DNA of 64,000 nt from the NCBI GenBank assembly GCA_026260175.1, contig JAKCWW010001696.1, forward strand, positions 1 to 64,000, in the 5' to 3' direction. Both the position numbers and the translations under genes were made by a program. The notes beneath the pieces were generated by a model. It saw only the letters and a program-made list of their open reading frames with translations. It was not told the origin of the DNA and searched no databases. This document shows, in pieces, positions 20,769 to 33,380 of the stretch (the stretch's first letter is position 1; each line of letters begins with the position of its first letter). Source of the stretch: Reticulitermes lucifugus. Taxonomy: Eukaryota > Arthropoda > Insecta > Blattodea > Rhinotermitidae.

Positions 20769-23700
20769 GTATGAGTTTTCAGGATAAATTGTCTTTCTTC
20801 ACTAAAATTAAATGATCACTCACCTAAATGTTATGAAAGAAGAATGAAAGGAAAACCTTTTCCACACATCATTGCCCCCATGAAGAAATAGTTGATGTCT
20901 GGAGCATATCCAGGTCATCTTCATTAGCGTAATAATAATAATAATAATTGTCATTATCGTCATTGTGTGCTTGGGCTAGTTAGGGAACTTAATGTCTATA
21001 CTAGCCTCAATATCTTCTTTCCAGGATGTATTCCTGTAGCGTCGTGTACTTGCTTTCTTTAGCTTCAACTCCATGTTCTGTATTTCATGATTATTGCATT
21101 TTACCAGGACCCAAGATAGCATAGTCAGTATAGTGACTAGGCTGTGGGCTGGACAACTGAGGAGTTGTGCTTTCATTCTTGACAGGGGCAAGAGATTGTA
21201 CCGTGCCTCAAAATTATGCAATCCAGGTCTGATGCCCACTCAGGATCCTATTCATTGAGTGTGTCATTGAGTGTAGGGAGGCTTGTTAGCCGCTAGCAAA
21301 ACAGCTGGGCTAACCACTCACTTCCTTCTCGTACCAAGGTTAAGAATGTGTGGAACTATAGCTCCACTCCTCCACATGCCTTTGTGGCATGGTCCTTAAT
21401 TAAGCAGAGGGAAAACTTTACTTTTGTATTGAGAGTTACCACCACCTGCTGTTTCCACTTACCTTCCCTTGGACCATGTTTACACTTGCTTTTTGTGGGA
21501 CTTGGAGTTGGTGCAGAATGAGTTTCAGTGAGCATTCCATGGAAAGTTGCAGAACAGAAGACTGTCCTCTGTCTGCATGTGTACATGCAGACAGAACCAA
21601 GTGGAATGTGATTTACTTTTACAATGCATGTATGGAAAGTATTTATGAGATCTGTTTAAATAAAGACATGTTTTTATTTTCTGTTTTTTTTCCATTAAAA
21701 CTTGATAAGAGAGCCACTGGCTCACACTCACTACCTTGACATTGACAATATGACAGTAATATACTGCAGCTGTTTCCCACTTACCAGATTTTATACTGTG
21801 AGTATTACTGCTGCCTTTCTAGAAATAAAATGCATATTAACCTACAGTACTTCATATGGCCAATTACTTGGTGAGTACCAGGTTTATGTTTGAGTAGGAA
21901 TGAAAATGGAGTATTAGGGTATCAGTATCTGACTGCTCTTGCGCCACAGGCAATAATGATGTGTTTGCATCCGTGTCACATATAATATCTGCAGTCGTGT
22001 GCTTTGTGTAAACTAGATTTTCTGTATGACTGTGTTTTCATTTCAGCCTGGCCTGGATGAAGTAGTTAGAGAGTGTCGTGGTCGCAATCTTATATTTTCC
22101 ACAGACATTGAGACAGCAATAAAAGAAGCAGATCTTATCTTCATATCTGTCAACACGCCCACCAAAATATTTGGAAATGGAAAGGTGAGGATATTTCAAC
22201 AGAAAAATAAACCATCATGTTAACGCTCATTAATATTTCTCTGTTGTTACAACTCCATATCTGTCTGTTACATGTTTATGTTTTTATTGGATCATCTTCA
22301 TAGAGAAACAACTGATGAACACAGAAGTAATTTAGAGGCTTTACATAGTTTTTGTTGTACCTTCTGTTATAAAATATTTTTCTAATAAAATCTGTTGAAA
22401 AGATTAAAAATCTGGTTTTATATGATTGTATTACTGTGTGTAGTTTCCACCTGTTATTATTTCGTATTATTATTATTATTATTGTGATATTATGAGTAAT
22501 GTAGATATAACTTTCTCAGAATTTTAAAAAATGAAGTATGTGAGATTATTCGTGCAGCATCTGCTTTTGAAGTACAGTGACTGGCATGAATAACACCAGC
22601 ACCACAGATTTTCTTCTCCTCTAATAATTTCCATGATCTAGCAATTTATCTGCTCAAAAATATGCATTCCATTGAATTCTGAAATTGTCCAACCTAATAT
22701 TTTTGTTTTTGTTACAGTTATTAGGGCACGTTTCTTGAAAGTCATTTGAAAATGGATACCTTTGCAGAATTCTGAGATTCTGAAGTACTTGTTAAAGTTC
22801 CCCTCCCTACCAACATTATTTATCATATCCTCCTATCAAAGTGTGGAACACAATAATTCCCCTGATTACTGTCATTATCAATTAGTATATCACTTTTGGC
22901 TGGGTATTTTGTTTCATCAGCACTGTTATCATTCAAACTACCTTCAGAATTAGTAGTGAGTAATGCTTGCATCACATGTTCCTCAGATAACATGGCTGGC
23001 TACTTCTTGCCCATAGATAACATGGCTACACTCTTGTAACTGATATGAGAACACATATGTAATGGTGATGAAAGACTGGACAGGACCATGAGAAGAATCG
23101 ATCAATAGAAACATAAAGAGCTGATTTTATTGATACTCAACCTCCATTCTTTGTATGCTTGAGTGTTGTATTCAGGGAGTGATATGAAGTGACCTGTGAT
23201 GCAGTACAATACTGGAAGTCAGATGGCTGTGCCATGGCTAAAGTGGCAGTCACTGGCGTTTCACCACAGAGGCCCAGGTACTTTACTTTGGGTTTCCCAT
23301 CAGTTTCATTCCACCAATTCATTCATTCATTTACCTTTTTTACTATATGCGTTCTTTATTTATGAGGCACGTCGGAAAACACTTCTAGAAATTCATTTTA
23401 TGTATTAGGTAACAAGGATACTTACTGCATTTGAAGACACGCTGTACAAGGTTTTTATTTATTTCCCATAAAATGCCATTTATTTCATAATATTATCTTT
23501 TTCTGTTCAAATAATATTCACATTTTGCATAAAGCAAGTGCTAAAATTTAAATACCTACCCTGCAGGATAAGGGTTTATGTGTCACTGATGCTATATAAT
23601 CTCTGTAATTGACAGCGTCATTTATGAACATGCCACAAAAAAAAGGGGGGGGCAGATACTGCATACACTGGTGATGACATATACTGTGACAGTCATTTGA

Positions 23701-26700
23701 ATAAATCATTGCACTAACATGACATTGATAAGCTTCCATTTCATCTGAGGAACAGATATTATGTAACGTCACTTTACGGCTGCCACGTATCTTGTCTGTT
23801 GATATTATAAAATCTATTTTGGTTAGCTGAAACCATGATATTTGAATGAGCATGGGAATATATTATGAAATGGATGTTCACAGCTTTCATTTTTTATTAT
23901 GATTTTTTTTATTAGTAATATGAGATTATGTTTTTTATTTTAGGTTCACCGTGCATTTTCACTAAATCAATGTCTCATCACCAACCAAATGCACTTTATT
24001 TAAAAAAACGATTTTAAGGAAACCTTATATTGGTTTTTTTTAAATAAAGTGCATTTGGTTGGTGATGAGACATTGATGAGATTATGTGTTTAAAAAAAAT
24101 GGAACTGTGGGTGCACTAGTCACACTGTATACTCATGATATTCTGCCTGGATGAGTTCGAAGGATTAATATTAAAAGTACTGGCCAATCAGTTTGGCATG
24201 TGCCTACAGATGTAGTTACTGTACAAAGAAAACGTATGTATGGGTCGACTGTTTCTTACATGAGGAGTGAATGTTGCCTCGATTTGTTGCAATGCTAAAT
24301 GTTACTAATATAAATAATACTGTGATATCACGTAGTGTGCATATACATGTGTATTGTATTAAGTGTGTTACTGGAACAGGGCCGAGCTGCAGATCTGAAG
24401 TATGTGGAGGGTGCTGCACGGATGATAGCAGAGGTGGCAACTGGAGACAAGATTGTGGTAGAGAAGAGTACGGTACCAGTGCGAGCTGCAGAGAGCATAC
24501 TCAATATATTGCGTGCCAACAACAGGCCTGGTGTCAGTTATCAGGTACTGATTTATAGTTGATCACATATGAAACAATGTGTGAAAACATAAAATTAGTA
24601 ATGAATTACTTATGTATATTTAAAGTAAAATTACATTTTTACATTTGTAAGTTCCTGGTATAGTGAAGATATTTTTATCTGGTTGACAGGCAGAGTGTTG
24701 GACTGAGCTTATTGTCACACACACACACACTATGTGGGGTGTGTGTGTGCGTGCGTGCATGTGCGCGCGTCCTACCTTTCAAGGAAAAGTGTAGGCTTGT
24801 AAATCACTGTCTTGTCTGTGCATTTGTCCTGCATCCTATATTGACATTGGAAAATCCAACTGACTTTCTCAAAATTTGTTGTATATATAATGTCATTAAA
24901 GGCTTGTCAAGCTGAATTGGCAAAGTAATATAAGTAAATCACTTCTTTGTACTGTGGATATTACAGAACCTGCTTACAGAATTTTAATTAAATTGCTTTA
25001 AACTTGTTGCAGTTAGTCATTGTATTGCCACTGTATTGTACTGATTTGTGTGCTCTGGTATTATGGGGTTAAACTTATGAAACATCTTCTCCAATAATGA
25101 AGGCCATGCCAGTATTTAGGTAAAACTGTTTGTTTATTTTATTTTTATGTTCTCTGTTATTACTGGTCTTGACAACAGTATTGCCATCTGCTGCTATTTA
25201 TTCTGACAATGCAATATTTCAGCTTAATTATGAGTTATAAGGAATTGTGGCTGGCTTGCAAACCTGATCAGAATTTGTAAAATATCTTATCAGAAATCAG
25301 GTTCTGAGTTGTGAAACAAACAAATTTCTGGAATGCAGCCTGTTTATAACCAGGCCATTCATTTCCTATATCTTTATTGGTATTATGATGGCATTACCCG
25401 AAATCAAGTCTGAAATTGTGTCATTTTCTTTGAACTGGCACAAGTTGCAGTTCTTTTTTGTTTTTAAAGCTGATTCACAGTGGTAATTTAAATTTTGCTA
25501 CAGTATATAATGAATGTTAATTGGTGTGCTATTGAAATTAGTGTTATTAATTATTATTATGTAATTATTAATTCTGTGACATTTTACAGTATTAAATGTG
25601 GTCATTTATGTATTATGACTCAATTCCATTTATTCATTTTCGGAATTAACAGACTAACACATAACTGAAGGAAGGTAGCGCAGTAACCCATACAGCGTGG
25701 GAGCCAGGATATACACAAATGTTCATTTAAGATTCAAGAATTTAATATTCCTTTTGATATGGAAAAGCCTGAAGCATTATCACCAAATATAGGGGAATTG
25801 TGTGTAAAACAGTAGCAGTTGCAGTGATTATTAAGGAAAGTGGCATAGTTTTTTAATATGTTCTTTAAAAATTTTGTTCATCTGAAATTAGAGATTTTCT
25901 GAAACCGTACAAAATGGCCGTTTTACCCAGGCCCCTGGATAAAATGGACCTCTATATTTTCTGTTAAAGAAATGGAACATATTTAAGAGAATCTAATGAA
26001 TAAATGCAGCAATATAAATTTGACCACTACATGTTTTTGCTCACTGTCTGCTCTTTACTCCATAATTATGGCGCGTGTTACATTAATTATGTTCTAAATG
26101 AAAATGTGAAAATTACGATGTACATACCTTAGAAAGAGGCATCGAAAAAATATTTGTCACACAGAAATTTGTTCCTTTGTAGGAGCACATCTACTCTCCG
26201 TGTATGATCTTACTATACTAATGCACATGTCACAGGCTCCAAGCCCGGCCAATGGCATCACTAGTAAAAGAATAACAGCAAATGGTCGTCTTACCCGGGG
26301 GGGGGGGGAGCCGTTTTGTTGATGGCCTGATACATACATATAAAACAAGCTTATCTTGACAGTTGAATACATTTTGATATTGAATTTAACATACACCTAA
26401 AAATAAAAGTGCCCTAAGACTGAGTAAATATTTAAATTACCTTTTTTTATGTAGATTCTATCAAACCCTGAGTTCCTAGCTGAAGGGACAGCAATAGATG
26501 ACCTTTTAAAGGCAGACAGAGTGTTGATTGGTGGGGAAGACACTCCAGAGGGCCATGCTGCTGTAGAAAAACTGTGTTGGGTTTATGAGCACTGGATCTC
26601 TCGCAGCAGTATAATCACTACTAACACCTGGTCTTCAGAACTATCCAAACTAGTAAGTATGTTTGATGAATCATTCATATAAGTAGTTAATTTTGTTGAC

Positions 26701-29700
26701 TGTATGAAGTTTGGTTTTAGTAGTACTCTTTATTATACACCAGTGTTCTGTTCCATATCTTAGAAGTCGTATTTATTGATGTGTAACACATTGTTGATCT
26801 AAAATGTATGGCAGTACTCCTATTCCTTGATTTAGGAATAAAATTTTGTTTGAATGCTGTTGACAATGTTTATCTGAATTTCTTCAGTTTAAGGCACTTA
26901 AAAAAGTGCCATAAACTAAAATAAATACTACCCCATAGAACAACATGGCTAAGTAAATGAGTGAAGTAGTTAAGTAGTAGTGATTTGTGAATGCCTTCTG
27001 CAAATTCCATCAATGTAGACTCTGTCTTATGTTGCTTTCTGTTGCTAGTTTCCAAGAACTGAGAACTGTCATATTCAAGTGCTGTGTAAATTTTGTAATG
27101 TTCATATTGTAGGCGGCAAATGCATTCCTGGCTCAGAGAATATCAAGTATTAATTCACTGTCAGCTGTGTGTGAAGCAACTGGTGCAGATATCTCAGAGG
27201 TGGCTCGAGCAGTAGGTCTAGACTCAAGGATAGGATCAAAATTCCTGCAGGCATCTGTTGGTGAGTAGGTAATCACCATAAATTAATGGTGCTGCAATAA
27301 ATGGTAATAAATGAACAGGGATTGTTTTCTCACATCTTAATTTTATACTAACTCCACATTTTCTGAAATGGATGCATTCCTTGAAAGCTGTTTATTAAAC
27401 AAAATTGGCCCCCCACATTGGGCCTTCAGCTACTACTGTCTTACCTTCGCTCAGCTACCTGGTGTTCAAGTTTTTTTATACACATGCAAAAAAGACCGAA
27501 GTAGGGCAAGTCATTTTGCATGCTCTATCTCAAGGGAATATTTTACATGTAGGCTGCATCAGTTGGACTTAAATTACTAGGTCTATCCCCTCATATAGCA
27601 AGGCATAGTTTTATTAACAGTTTTATTATTTTTACACCCCCACTTTTGGTAAATGACAATCTGTTATCTCATGGCAGTTTTGTTTTAACTTCTACCGCAC
27701 AGCGTGCGAGTCTGCATTTGACTTGTCTGAAACTGGGAATGCAAATAATCTCGTCTACAACTAACGTCAAACGTACTCACACGAGGAACAAACCCCCACA
27801 CGTGGAAGTCTGTCTATGGCCTAGTATTACAGCCAGACAGTATTGTATATCTTTGTTGCAAAACAGTACGATTCCTAGCTGTCAGTTAACAGGTGAGCTG
27901 AAGCAATATTTACACAATAGAACAAAAGTCAAGTGTAGTACATATTCTTCGCCCATCCTGTTGTAAATTTTACAGAAGAGTTCATTCAGAAAATGCACAG
28001 CTGGACATACTTTCATTGCTCCAGAAAAATTCAGTGTTTGAAACCCTGCTGTGAGCAAGTGCCAAAAAACTAACACCCAAGCTTGACTAATTTCTAAGAT
28101 TTATGTGACAAGCTGGAGTACTTTGTAAGTGACAATGGTGAGCAAAGGTATTGCCTTACATCACTAAGCCTTGAACCCAATCAAATGGTAACACCATTTA
28201 ATGCCGGAAGCTTCTTCCCTGTTGGTAGAACACCTGGAATGTGAACTTGATCATACCCCTATCTAATTCCAAGGTTAAGAATGCATGGAACATAACTTTA
28301 CTCACACTACGTAATGGTGCTTTGGTACAGGGAGAATGTTACATTTAATTTGCCATATAGATTATAATTATTTATTTCAGGTTTTGGAGGCAGTTGTTTC
28401 CAGAAAGACATACTGAACTTGGTGTACATTTGTGAATGCTTGAATTTACCAGAAGTGGCAGCATACTGGCAGCAGGTAAGCAATGTAATATATCCTGGAT
28501 ACTATTGCTACTTACTATTAATTAAGTAAATAAATATGTAATATAAGCATGTTGGAAGAAAGAATCTACTTTTCTCTTAAATCTTGAGAAAATGTATGTT
28601 GCTTTGATTGCAGAGGGTAACTGTTTTGTAATATAAATAGATTGTTCATGAGGATTGAAATCATCTAAAAGCTCTACTGTAGTTCTTGGCTATGTTACAC
28701 ACTGGCAAGAATTCAGAGTAAATTTCAATCAGGATATATACGTGTATGTTCTCATGGATACGTTTTAAAATGAGGACACAGCATTTTCTCTTACATATTG
28801 TTAGTGTATCCAAAGACTTTTCTTGGATAATTTCTGAGTTTTTCATTTGCATTACAGTTATTTATACATATTATCTTTTCAGGTGATTGACATGAACGAA
28901 TATCAGAAGTCACGCTTCTCAACTAAAGTGGTAGAGTCACTCTTTAACACAGTTTCTGGTAAACAGATCACACTGCTTGGATTTGCTTTCAAGAAGGATA
29001 CTGGTGACACACGAGAATCACCAGCCATTCATGTAGCCAAAACACTACTGGATGAAGGCGCTAAACTTCATATTTATGATCCTAAGGTGAAGATACACAA
29101 TCTGCTGTTAATTCTGTTCTGTCATGAAAGGCCAATATGGTTGTGGTAACAGGAATATCAAATACTGTTTTTCTGCAAGTGTCTGTGCCAAATTCTGTAC
29201 AAGGCAGAATTATTTAAAAGTTTTAGATCCTTTGTGAAATTTATGATGTCTGTAAAATAAGTTATTTTCAGTTAGATTAACAATTTTGGAGCCAGGATAG
29301 CATAGTTAGTATAAAGACTACATTATGGGATGAATGACGGAGGAACCGTGATTAAATTTCTGGCAGGTGCAAGAGATTTCTCTCTTGTCCAAAGCATTCA
29401 GACCAGCTCTGTTGCTCACCAAGTCACCTATTAAATGGGTATTGGGACCTCTTTCCTCTGGGTAAAGGGGCCAGGGCATGAAGGTGATCACTCGCCTCCA
29501 TTTTAGTGCTGAAGTTAAGAATGGATGGAGTTATACCTACATGTTTGCATATGCCTTGATGGCATGTGCAGGGACACTTTTACCTTTTACAGTAAACAGT
29601 TTTGTTACACTAAGAGTGATTGTTTTATAAATTTTGTAAATTAATTTCTATAATCCTCTCCCAGCCTAAGCATTCAAAAATGTTTCTATGTATGTAATAT

Positions 29701-31246
29701 GTTGCTTCTAGCCTTCCTGCTCTAGAATAGTTCATGTCTGCTATTTACACCCATTATTGAGGTACGTTCCAAGGGAGGCAACTTTGCCCTTCCTGTGAAG
29801 TAATGTTTGTTTCAGACTTATTTGTCTCAGTATTTAACTAAGGAAAGGGAAAAGAGTTCTGTGAAGCAATAGGATAAGATGGGAGCTGCATTCTGTTCAC
29901 AGTTGGTTTGTGTTAGGGTTAAGCTTTGTTTTTGTTATTGTGATTGAAGTGATGGCTGTGTACCATTCATCATATGTTTCAGGAGTGTCATGAGGAGATT
30001 GTATGTTTCGCTGTTGAAATCGGTACATAACCCTGCTCTGTAGACTTTTCCAGGAGTTGCTTTTGCATTTTATAGTAATAATTGAAACACTTATCAAACG
30101 TGTAGCTTGAAAGAATTTTCCCTTCATTAGCTGCATTTTTTCATATTTTTCAATAAGTACACTGACTTACTGAGAACTGTATGTTTTATTGCAGTTGTTA
30201 CATTTTACTATTCTTACTATTTTTACTATTCTTTGAAAATTTTTGGTGTAAGTATGATACACATTGTAGCAATACTTCTTTCAATTTAGTAATATTATGC
30301 AACATTGAAGGATTTTGTTATCATTTTGTTTTGTGTAGCTACCAAAATGAACCTATCATGACTATGTATTACTTCTTATATCAACTGTAGTCAGAACAGA
30401 AAATTATACCATTCAAGAAAGATAACATTAAAATATACAATAAAGGGGCCAGAAACGTTTAAATTACACATTGTGAAATAAATCTTATATGTGGGTTTGG
30501 GATCTTCTTGGGAAGGTTTGCTATTTGCTTTATGTTCCTTAGGTGGAACCAAGCCAAATTGTTGATGACTTGACTCATCCCACTGTCACAGAGGAGCCAG
30601 AGAGTGTAAAGAATTCTATCAGAATCCACAGTGACCCATACACTGCAACTACGGGGACTCATGCTATTGTTTTGTGTACAGAATGGGATGAGTTTATGGT
30701 AAGAAGAATCAGAATCTCAAACTGTCTGGTTCTTTCACTCTGAAAAGCATTTATGAAAGTGAAAGAGTGAAATTTCTGTGACAAATTATTGGACGTAATG
30801 AGCATGTTATAATATTCTCAGTATGTTTTTCAGTAGTATGCTAAATTAAGACGATCTTAAAAGGCAGCATTTTTAGCCTACTATATTTATTCTGTAAGGA
30901 AAACAACATGTAAAATTGCTGAAATATTTATAAAACATTAGTTTTGTACAACAATCTTTGCAAGAGGTTATGCTAGTAATATACTGTGTTCCAAAATTAA
31001 TGACACACTATATGTTAAAATATAAGGGAGATTATTTTTGGTGTAATTTGTTTCCATATTGCATTACAGGTTTTGGACTATGAACGTATTTACGAAGGCA
31101 TGATGAAACCAGCACACATCTTTGATGGAAGGAAGATTTTGGATCATGATAAATTAATAAAGATTGGTTTCCAAGTGCAAACTATTGGGAAGCGTTTAGC
31201 AAGGCCTCTCATAACAAGAACTTGGGGAAGTCCTTACCAGGCATAA
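20610..31246 (+). CDS. UGDH: UDP-glucose 6-dehydrogenase, complete, nine coding exons
   Basis: Oxidises UDP-glucose to UDP-glucuronate with two NAD, in the cytosol, supplying glycosaminoglycan synthesis. In Drosophila the gene is sugarless, needed for Wg, Hh and FGF signalling through heparan sulfate. Coding exons: 20610-20768, 22047-22184, 24380-24544, 26455-26652, 27113-27260, 28381-28475, 28883-29086, 30543-30698, 31070-31246. All junction phases agree, giving 479 residues (fly 476, human 494). Seen: NAD-binding GAGYVGG (residues 10-16), [32 protein letters not shown] with the catalytic Glu at 160, [19 protein letters not shown] (Lys219, Asn223), catalytic [10 protein letters not shown] (Cys275), and [14 protein letters not shown]. 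The C-terminal tail is short. The start ATG at 20610 places GAGYVGG where the family has it; an in-frame ATG at 20520 is upstream of the acceptor. Nothing suggests a defect. Confidence 0.97.
21110..21435 (+). repeat. tRNA-derived SINE copy
   Basis: Clear copy in UGDH intron 1: agatagcatagtcagtatag, the gacaggggcaagagatt block, ccaaggttaagaatgtgtgg and ccacatgcctttgtggcatgg. Confidence 0.7.
22047..22184 (+). CDS. UGDH: UGDH coding exon 2 (46 residues)
   Basis: Acceptor cattttcatttcag ends at 22046; donor gtgagg begins at 22185. Encodes [14 protein letters not shown] through [15 protein letters not shown]. Confidence 0.95.
22185..24379 (+). other. UGDH intron 2 with a strong hairpin
   Basis: No coding sequence of its own. 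Holds a short TTA microsatellite near 22465, a poly-A/poly-G junction at 23637-23651 and the inverted repeat 23966-24077. Confidence 0.6.
23966..24077. repeat. Perfect 43-bp inverted repeat with 26-bp loop
   Basis: The arm 23966-24008 (atcaatgtctcatcaccaac, caaatgcactttatttaaaaaaa) is exactly inverted at 24035-24077. The loop is 24009-24034. Identical arms imply a recent origin or selection. No coding capacity. Confidence 0.92.
24380..24544 (+). CDS. UGDH: UGDH coding exon 3 (55 residues)
   Basis: Acceptor ctggaacag ends at 24379; donor gtactg begins at 24545. Encodes [10 protein letters not shown] and [12 protein letters not shown]. Confidence 0.95.
24715..24769 (+). repeat. (AC)n and (GT/GC)n microsatellite
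   Basis: Alternating purine-pyrimidine run cacacac...tatgtggggtgtgtgtgtgc; it could form a hairpin or Z-DNA. Confidence 0.85.
24770..26454 (+). other. UGDH intron 3, no recognised element
   Basis: AT-rich. A G-run (12 G) at about 26297-26308 is the only notable feature. Confidence 0.5.
26455..26652 (+). CDS. UGDH: UGDH coding exon 4 (66 residues)
   Basis: Acceptor tttttttatgtag ends at 26454; donor gtaagt begins at 26653. Carries [11 protein letters not shown] (catalytic Glu160), [12 protein letters not shown] and [10 protein letters not shown] (Lys219). Confidence 0.96.
27113..27260 (+). CDS. UGDH: UGDH coding exon 5 (49 residues plus one base)
   Basis: Acceptor catattgtag ends at 27112; donor gtgagt begins at 27261. 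Encodes [15 protein letters not shown] and [16 protein letters not shown]. Ends with the first base of a split Gly codon. Confidence 0.96.
27261..28380 (+). other. UGDH intron 5, partial SINE
   Basis: A 3' SINE fragment lies at about 28195-28350 (ccaaggttaagaatgcatgg and the ggtgctttggtacaggga end). The frame at 27646-27966 has no recognisable family. Confidence 0.5.
28381..28475 (+). CDS. UGDH: UGDH coding exon 6 with catalytic cysteine (32 residues)
   Basis: Acceptor tttatttcag ends at 28380; donor gtaagc begins at 28476. Encodes [19 protein letters not shown]. The Cys is the nucleophile that forms the thiohemiacetal. Confidence 0.96.
28883..29086 (+). CDS. UGDH: UGDH coding exon 7 (68 residues)
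   Basis: Acceptor ttatcttttcag ends at 28882; donor gtgaag begins at 29087. Encodes [26 protein letters not shown] and KLHIYDPK (UDP-binding C-terminal domain). Confidence 0.96.
29287..29592 (+). repeat. tRNA-derived SINE copy
   Basis: Full-length copy in UGDH intron 7: aggatagcatagttagtata, a B-box-like gaaccgtgattaaatttc, gcaggtgcaagagatttc, aagttaagaatggatggag, and gccttgatggcatgtgcagg with a ttacctttta tail. Confidence 0.75.
30543..30698 (+). CDS. UGDH: UGDH coding exon 8 (52 residues)
   Basis: Acceptor tatgttccttag ends at 30542; donor gtaaga begins at 30699. Encodes the less conserved [13 protein letters not shown] region and then [12 protein letters not shown]. Confidence 0.95.
31070..31246 (+). 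CDS. UGDH: UGDH last coding exon (58 residues and stop)
   Basis: Acceptor ttgcattacag ends at 31069. Encodes [20 protein letters not shown] and [12 protein letters not shown] at 31244-31246. Confidence 0.96.
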   Translation, partial: VLDYERIYEGMMKPAHIFDGRKILDHDKLIKIGFQVQTIGKRLARPLITRTWGSPYQA

Positions 31247-33239
31247 GCACAGTCTATTTTAATTGTGTTTATGAACTTCATCATTTTATTTGAACTTGTC
31301 AGGTGCTGTGAGGGTTGATGTTTTGACCTTCAACATGTATATGTGAGGGAATCAAACCAGAGGGAAGCCACTGAGCAGCACTTCACGCTTGAATCTAAGT
31401 TACTGGCTGGCAGAATGGACTGTCAGAACATCTTAGCATCAGTACTGAATAGTGTGTATAAACACTTGTTAGTTGTCCATTTATTTGTGTCTTCATTATT
31501 CAGTAGGTATTTAACACTATAGTTATAAAATACTGGTCTGAGATCTAGGATCTGCATAAAATATTTGATCCACTGTATTTAATTTCTGAGAACCTTCCAC
31601 GCCTAATACTATTCAACAGTTTCATAGTCATCAGCAAATCTGTATACTGTGTTCTGTTGTATTTCATTGGTAGACACTAAAATTTGCTGCTCATTAAGGA
31701 GCTGGTGATGCTGCTTGAAATTCTATTTTATTGTCATATTTTATATTGTGTGCTCTCTAATATGTGTATCATTATGTATTTGCTCATACATAATTATGGA
31801 GTCATGGTAGCACTGAGCTGTCATTTGAATGGCTGGATTTAAAATCACAGCAAGAATGTACACTACATATCAGTGGTCTCTGCTCTTGACCTTTTAGGAA
31901 TTTTACAACCCAGAGGTGTTTTGACATTCAACCTTTTGCCCTTACTTGACAATTTAAATGAATTTTCATCTTTTATTATACAAAAATTAAATTTAATTGC
32001 AGTAATTTAATTTTGGCTCATGTCCACATTGAGGTGTGCATCACTCATCTGAGAACATGATTTTTAAATTTAAAAGCATTTATGTGAAACTCCAACACAT
32101 AGAGTAAGATGTATGTTACACCATGAAACATTTAATAACTGCTACAAGATTATACACCTATGAAGGTGGTAAAGCCTTGTTAGAACATGGAGGGTGTGTG
32201 AAGGGCATTGCTAATGAATGTGATTGTATTGGATGGGTTGTTGTGATTGACTTGTTAACTAGAAATATGGTAGTAACTGTGTCATATTTATAGTTAAAAT
32301 ATCTTCAAATAATATTTTTGTGTTTAAGGAGCTATGCTGCCAGTGGTCCACAAATCTGAATCATTTACTGCATACATGGGCTTCCTGTGGTGGGGTCTGG
32401 TGTCGGTACTTTTTGCTTTTCTTGTGTTATTATTTTATGTAAAGGGAGGGTGAAAGTAAATTGACAAACTTTGTGGTAGGTTTTGTAAGAAAATTTTAAG
32501 GATGCTTAGATCTGTAGCAATCAAGTTTGCAGGATTGGAATTAGTAAGAGACTGTAGAATAGGAATGGTTTTGTGCATGATATTGAAGCACTGGTTGTGC
32601 TCGTTACACATGGTTGTGCGGGAAATAGTAAGAAGTCGTCGTGGTTGGTAGTAGATGAATGTCAATAGGTGTGTACTTAAGGAATATGTGCTTCACAAGA
32701 GCCTGGTGTTACACAGGCATGGATTCATTTAAGTTTACAAACCGCAACTTGATGAACTACATAAATTTAGTTAGTCAATAAACTTTTTATTTGGTGAGGG
32801 TTGTGAGGGCAGGATCAGTAGTCTTGGTTTGAATTTGAACTCTGGTTTGATTCCTTGTTTGAAGAACTGCAACTCTGATCTGTTTTCCAGCACTTCAGAT
32901 TTGTTATTTGTAAGAGACTTTTATATTATCAAGTATTTTATGACATTATTAAACTGAAATTGTTTTAAAAAAAATTGACAGTGTAATGTGAAATGTCAGA
33001 TTTTCACAAATTAGTTGTATGTCACCTTTCATAAATACATATCATCAAATGTTCCATTCAGCATTTGGCAAGATATAGGCAAAGGTAACTTCTGGTGGCA
33101 GTGTTAAATTGCTGAAACAGTTGAGTTACTGCATGGCAACAACTGGCAGACATTTGTCTTGTGAACGCCACAAATACTCAAGCTTGCCATTACACAATGG
33201 TCCCCAGCCATTGCCATGTACCTCCCATCCTCATAAACA

Positions 33240-33380
33240 GAATACTGCAGTTGAGTGGTTAAATATGCCATAATTGATATATACCAGGTTTGAATGTCAT
33301 TCTGGAGGTTGGTTATCCTAACAGCTTTTTCACGTTTAGTCCTTCCAGGCAGATGCTGCTGGACAAGTACCAGAGCAGAC
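33240..33380 (+). repeat. Second SINE family, partial copy
   Basis: ttgagtggttaaatatgcca, a B-box-like ccaggtttgaatgtcattc, then ttagtccttccaggcagatgc, parallel to 3935-4085. Confidence 0.4.

Noticed and set aside
27646-27966. 106-codon + frame in UGDH intron 5
   Set aside because: No family, in an intron, no fitting splice sites that keep the UGDH frame.
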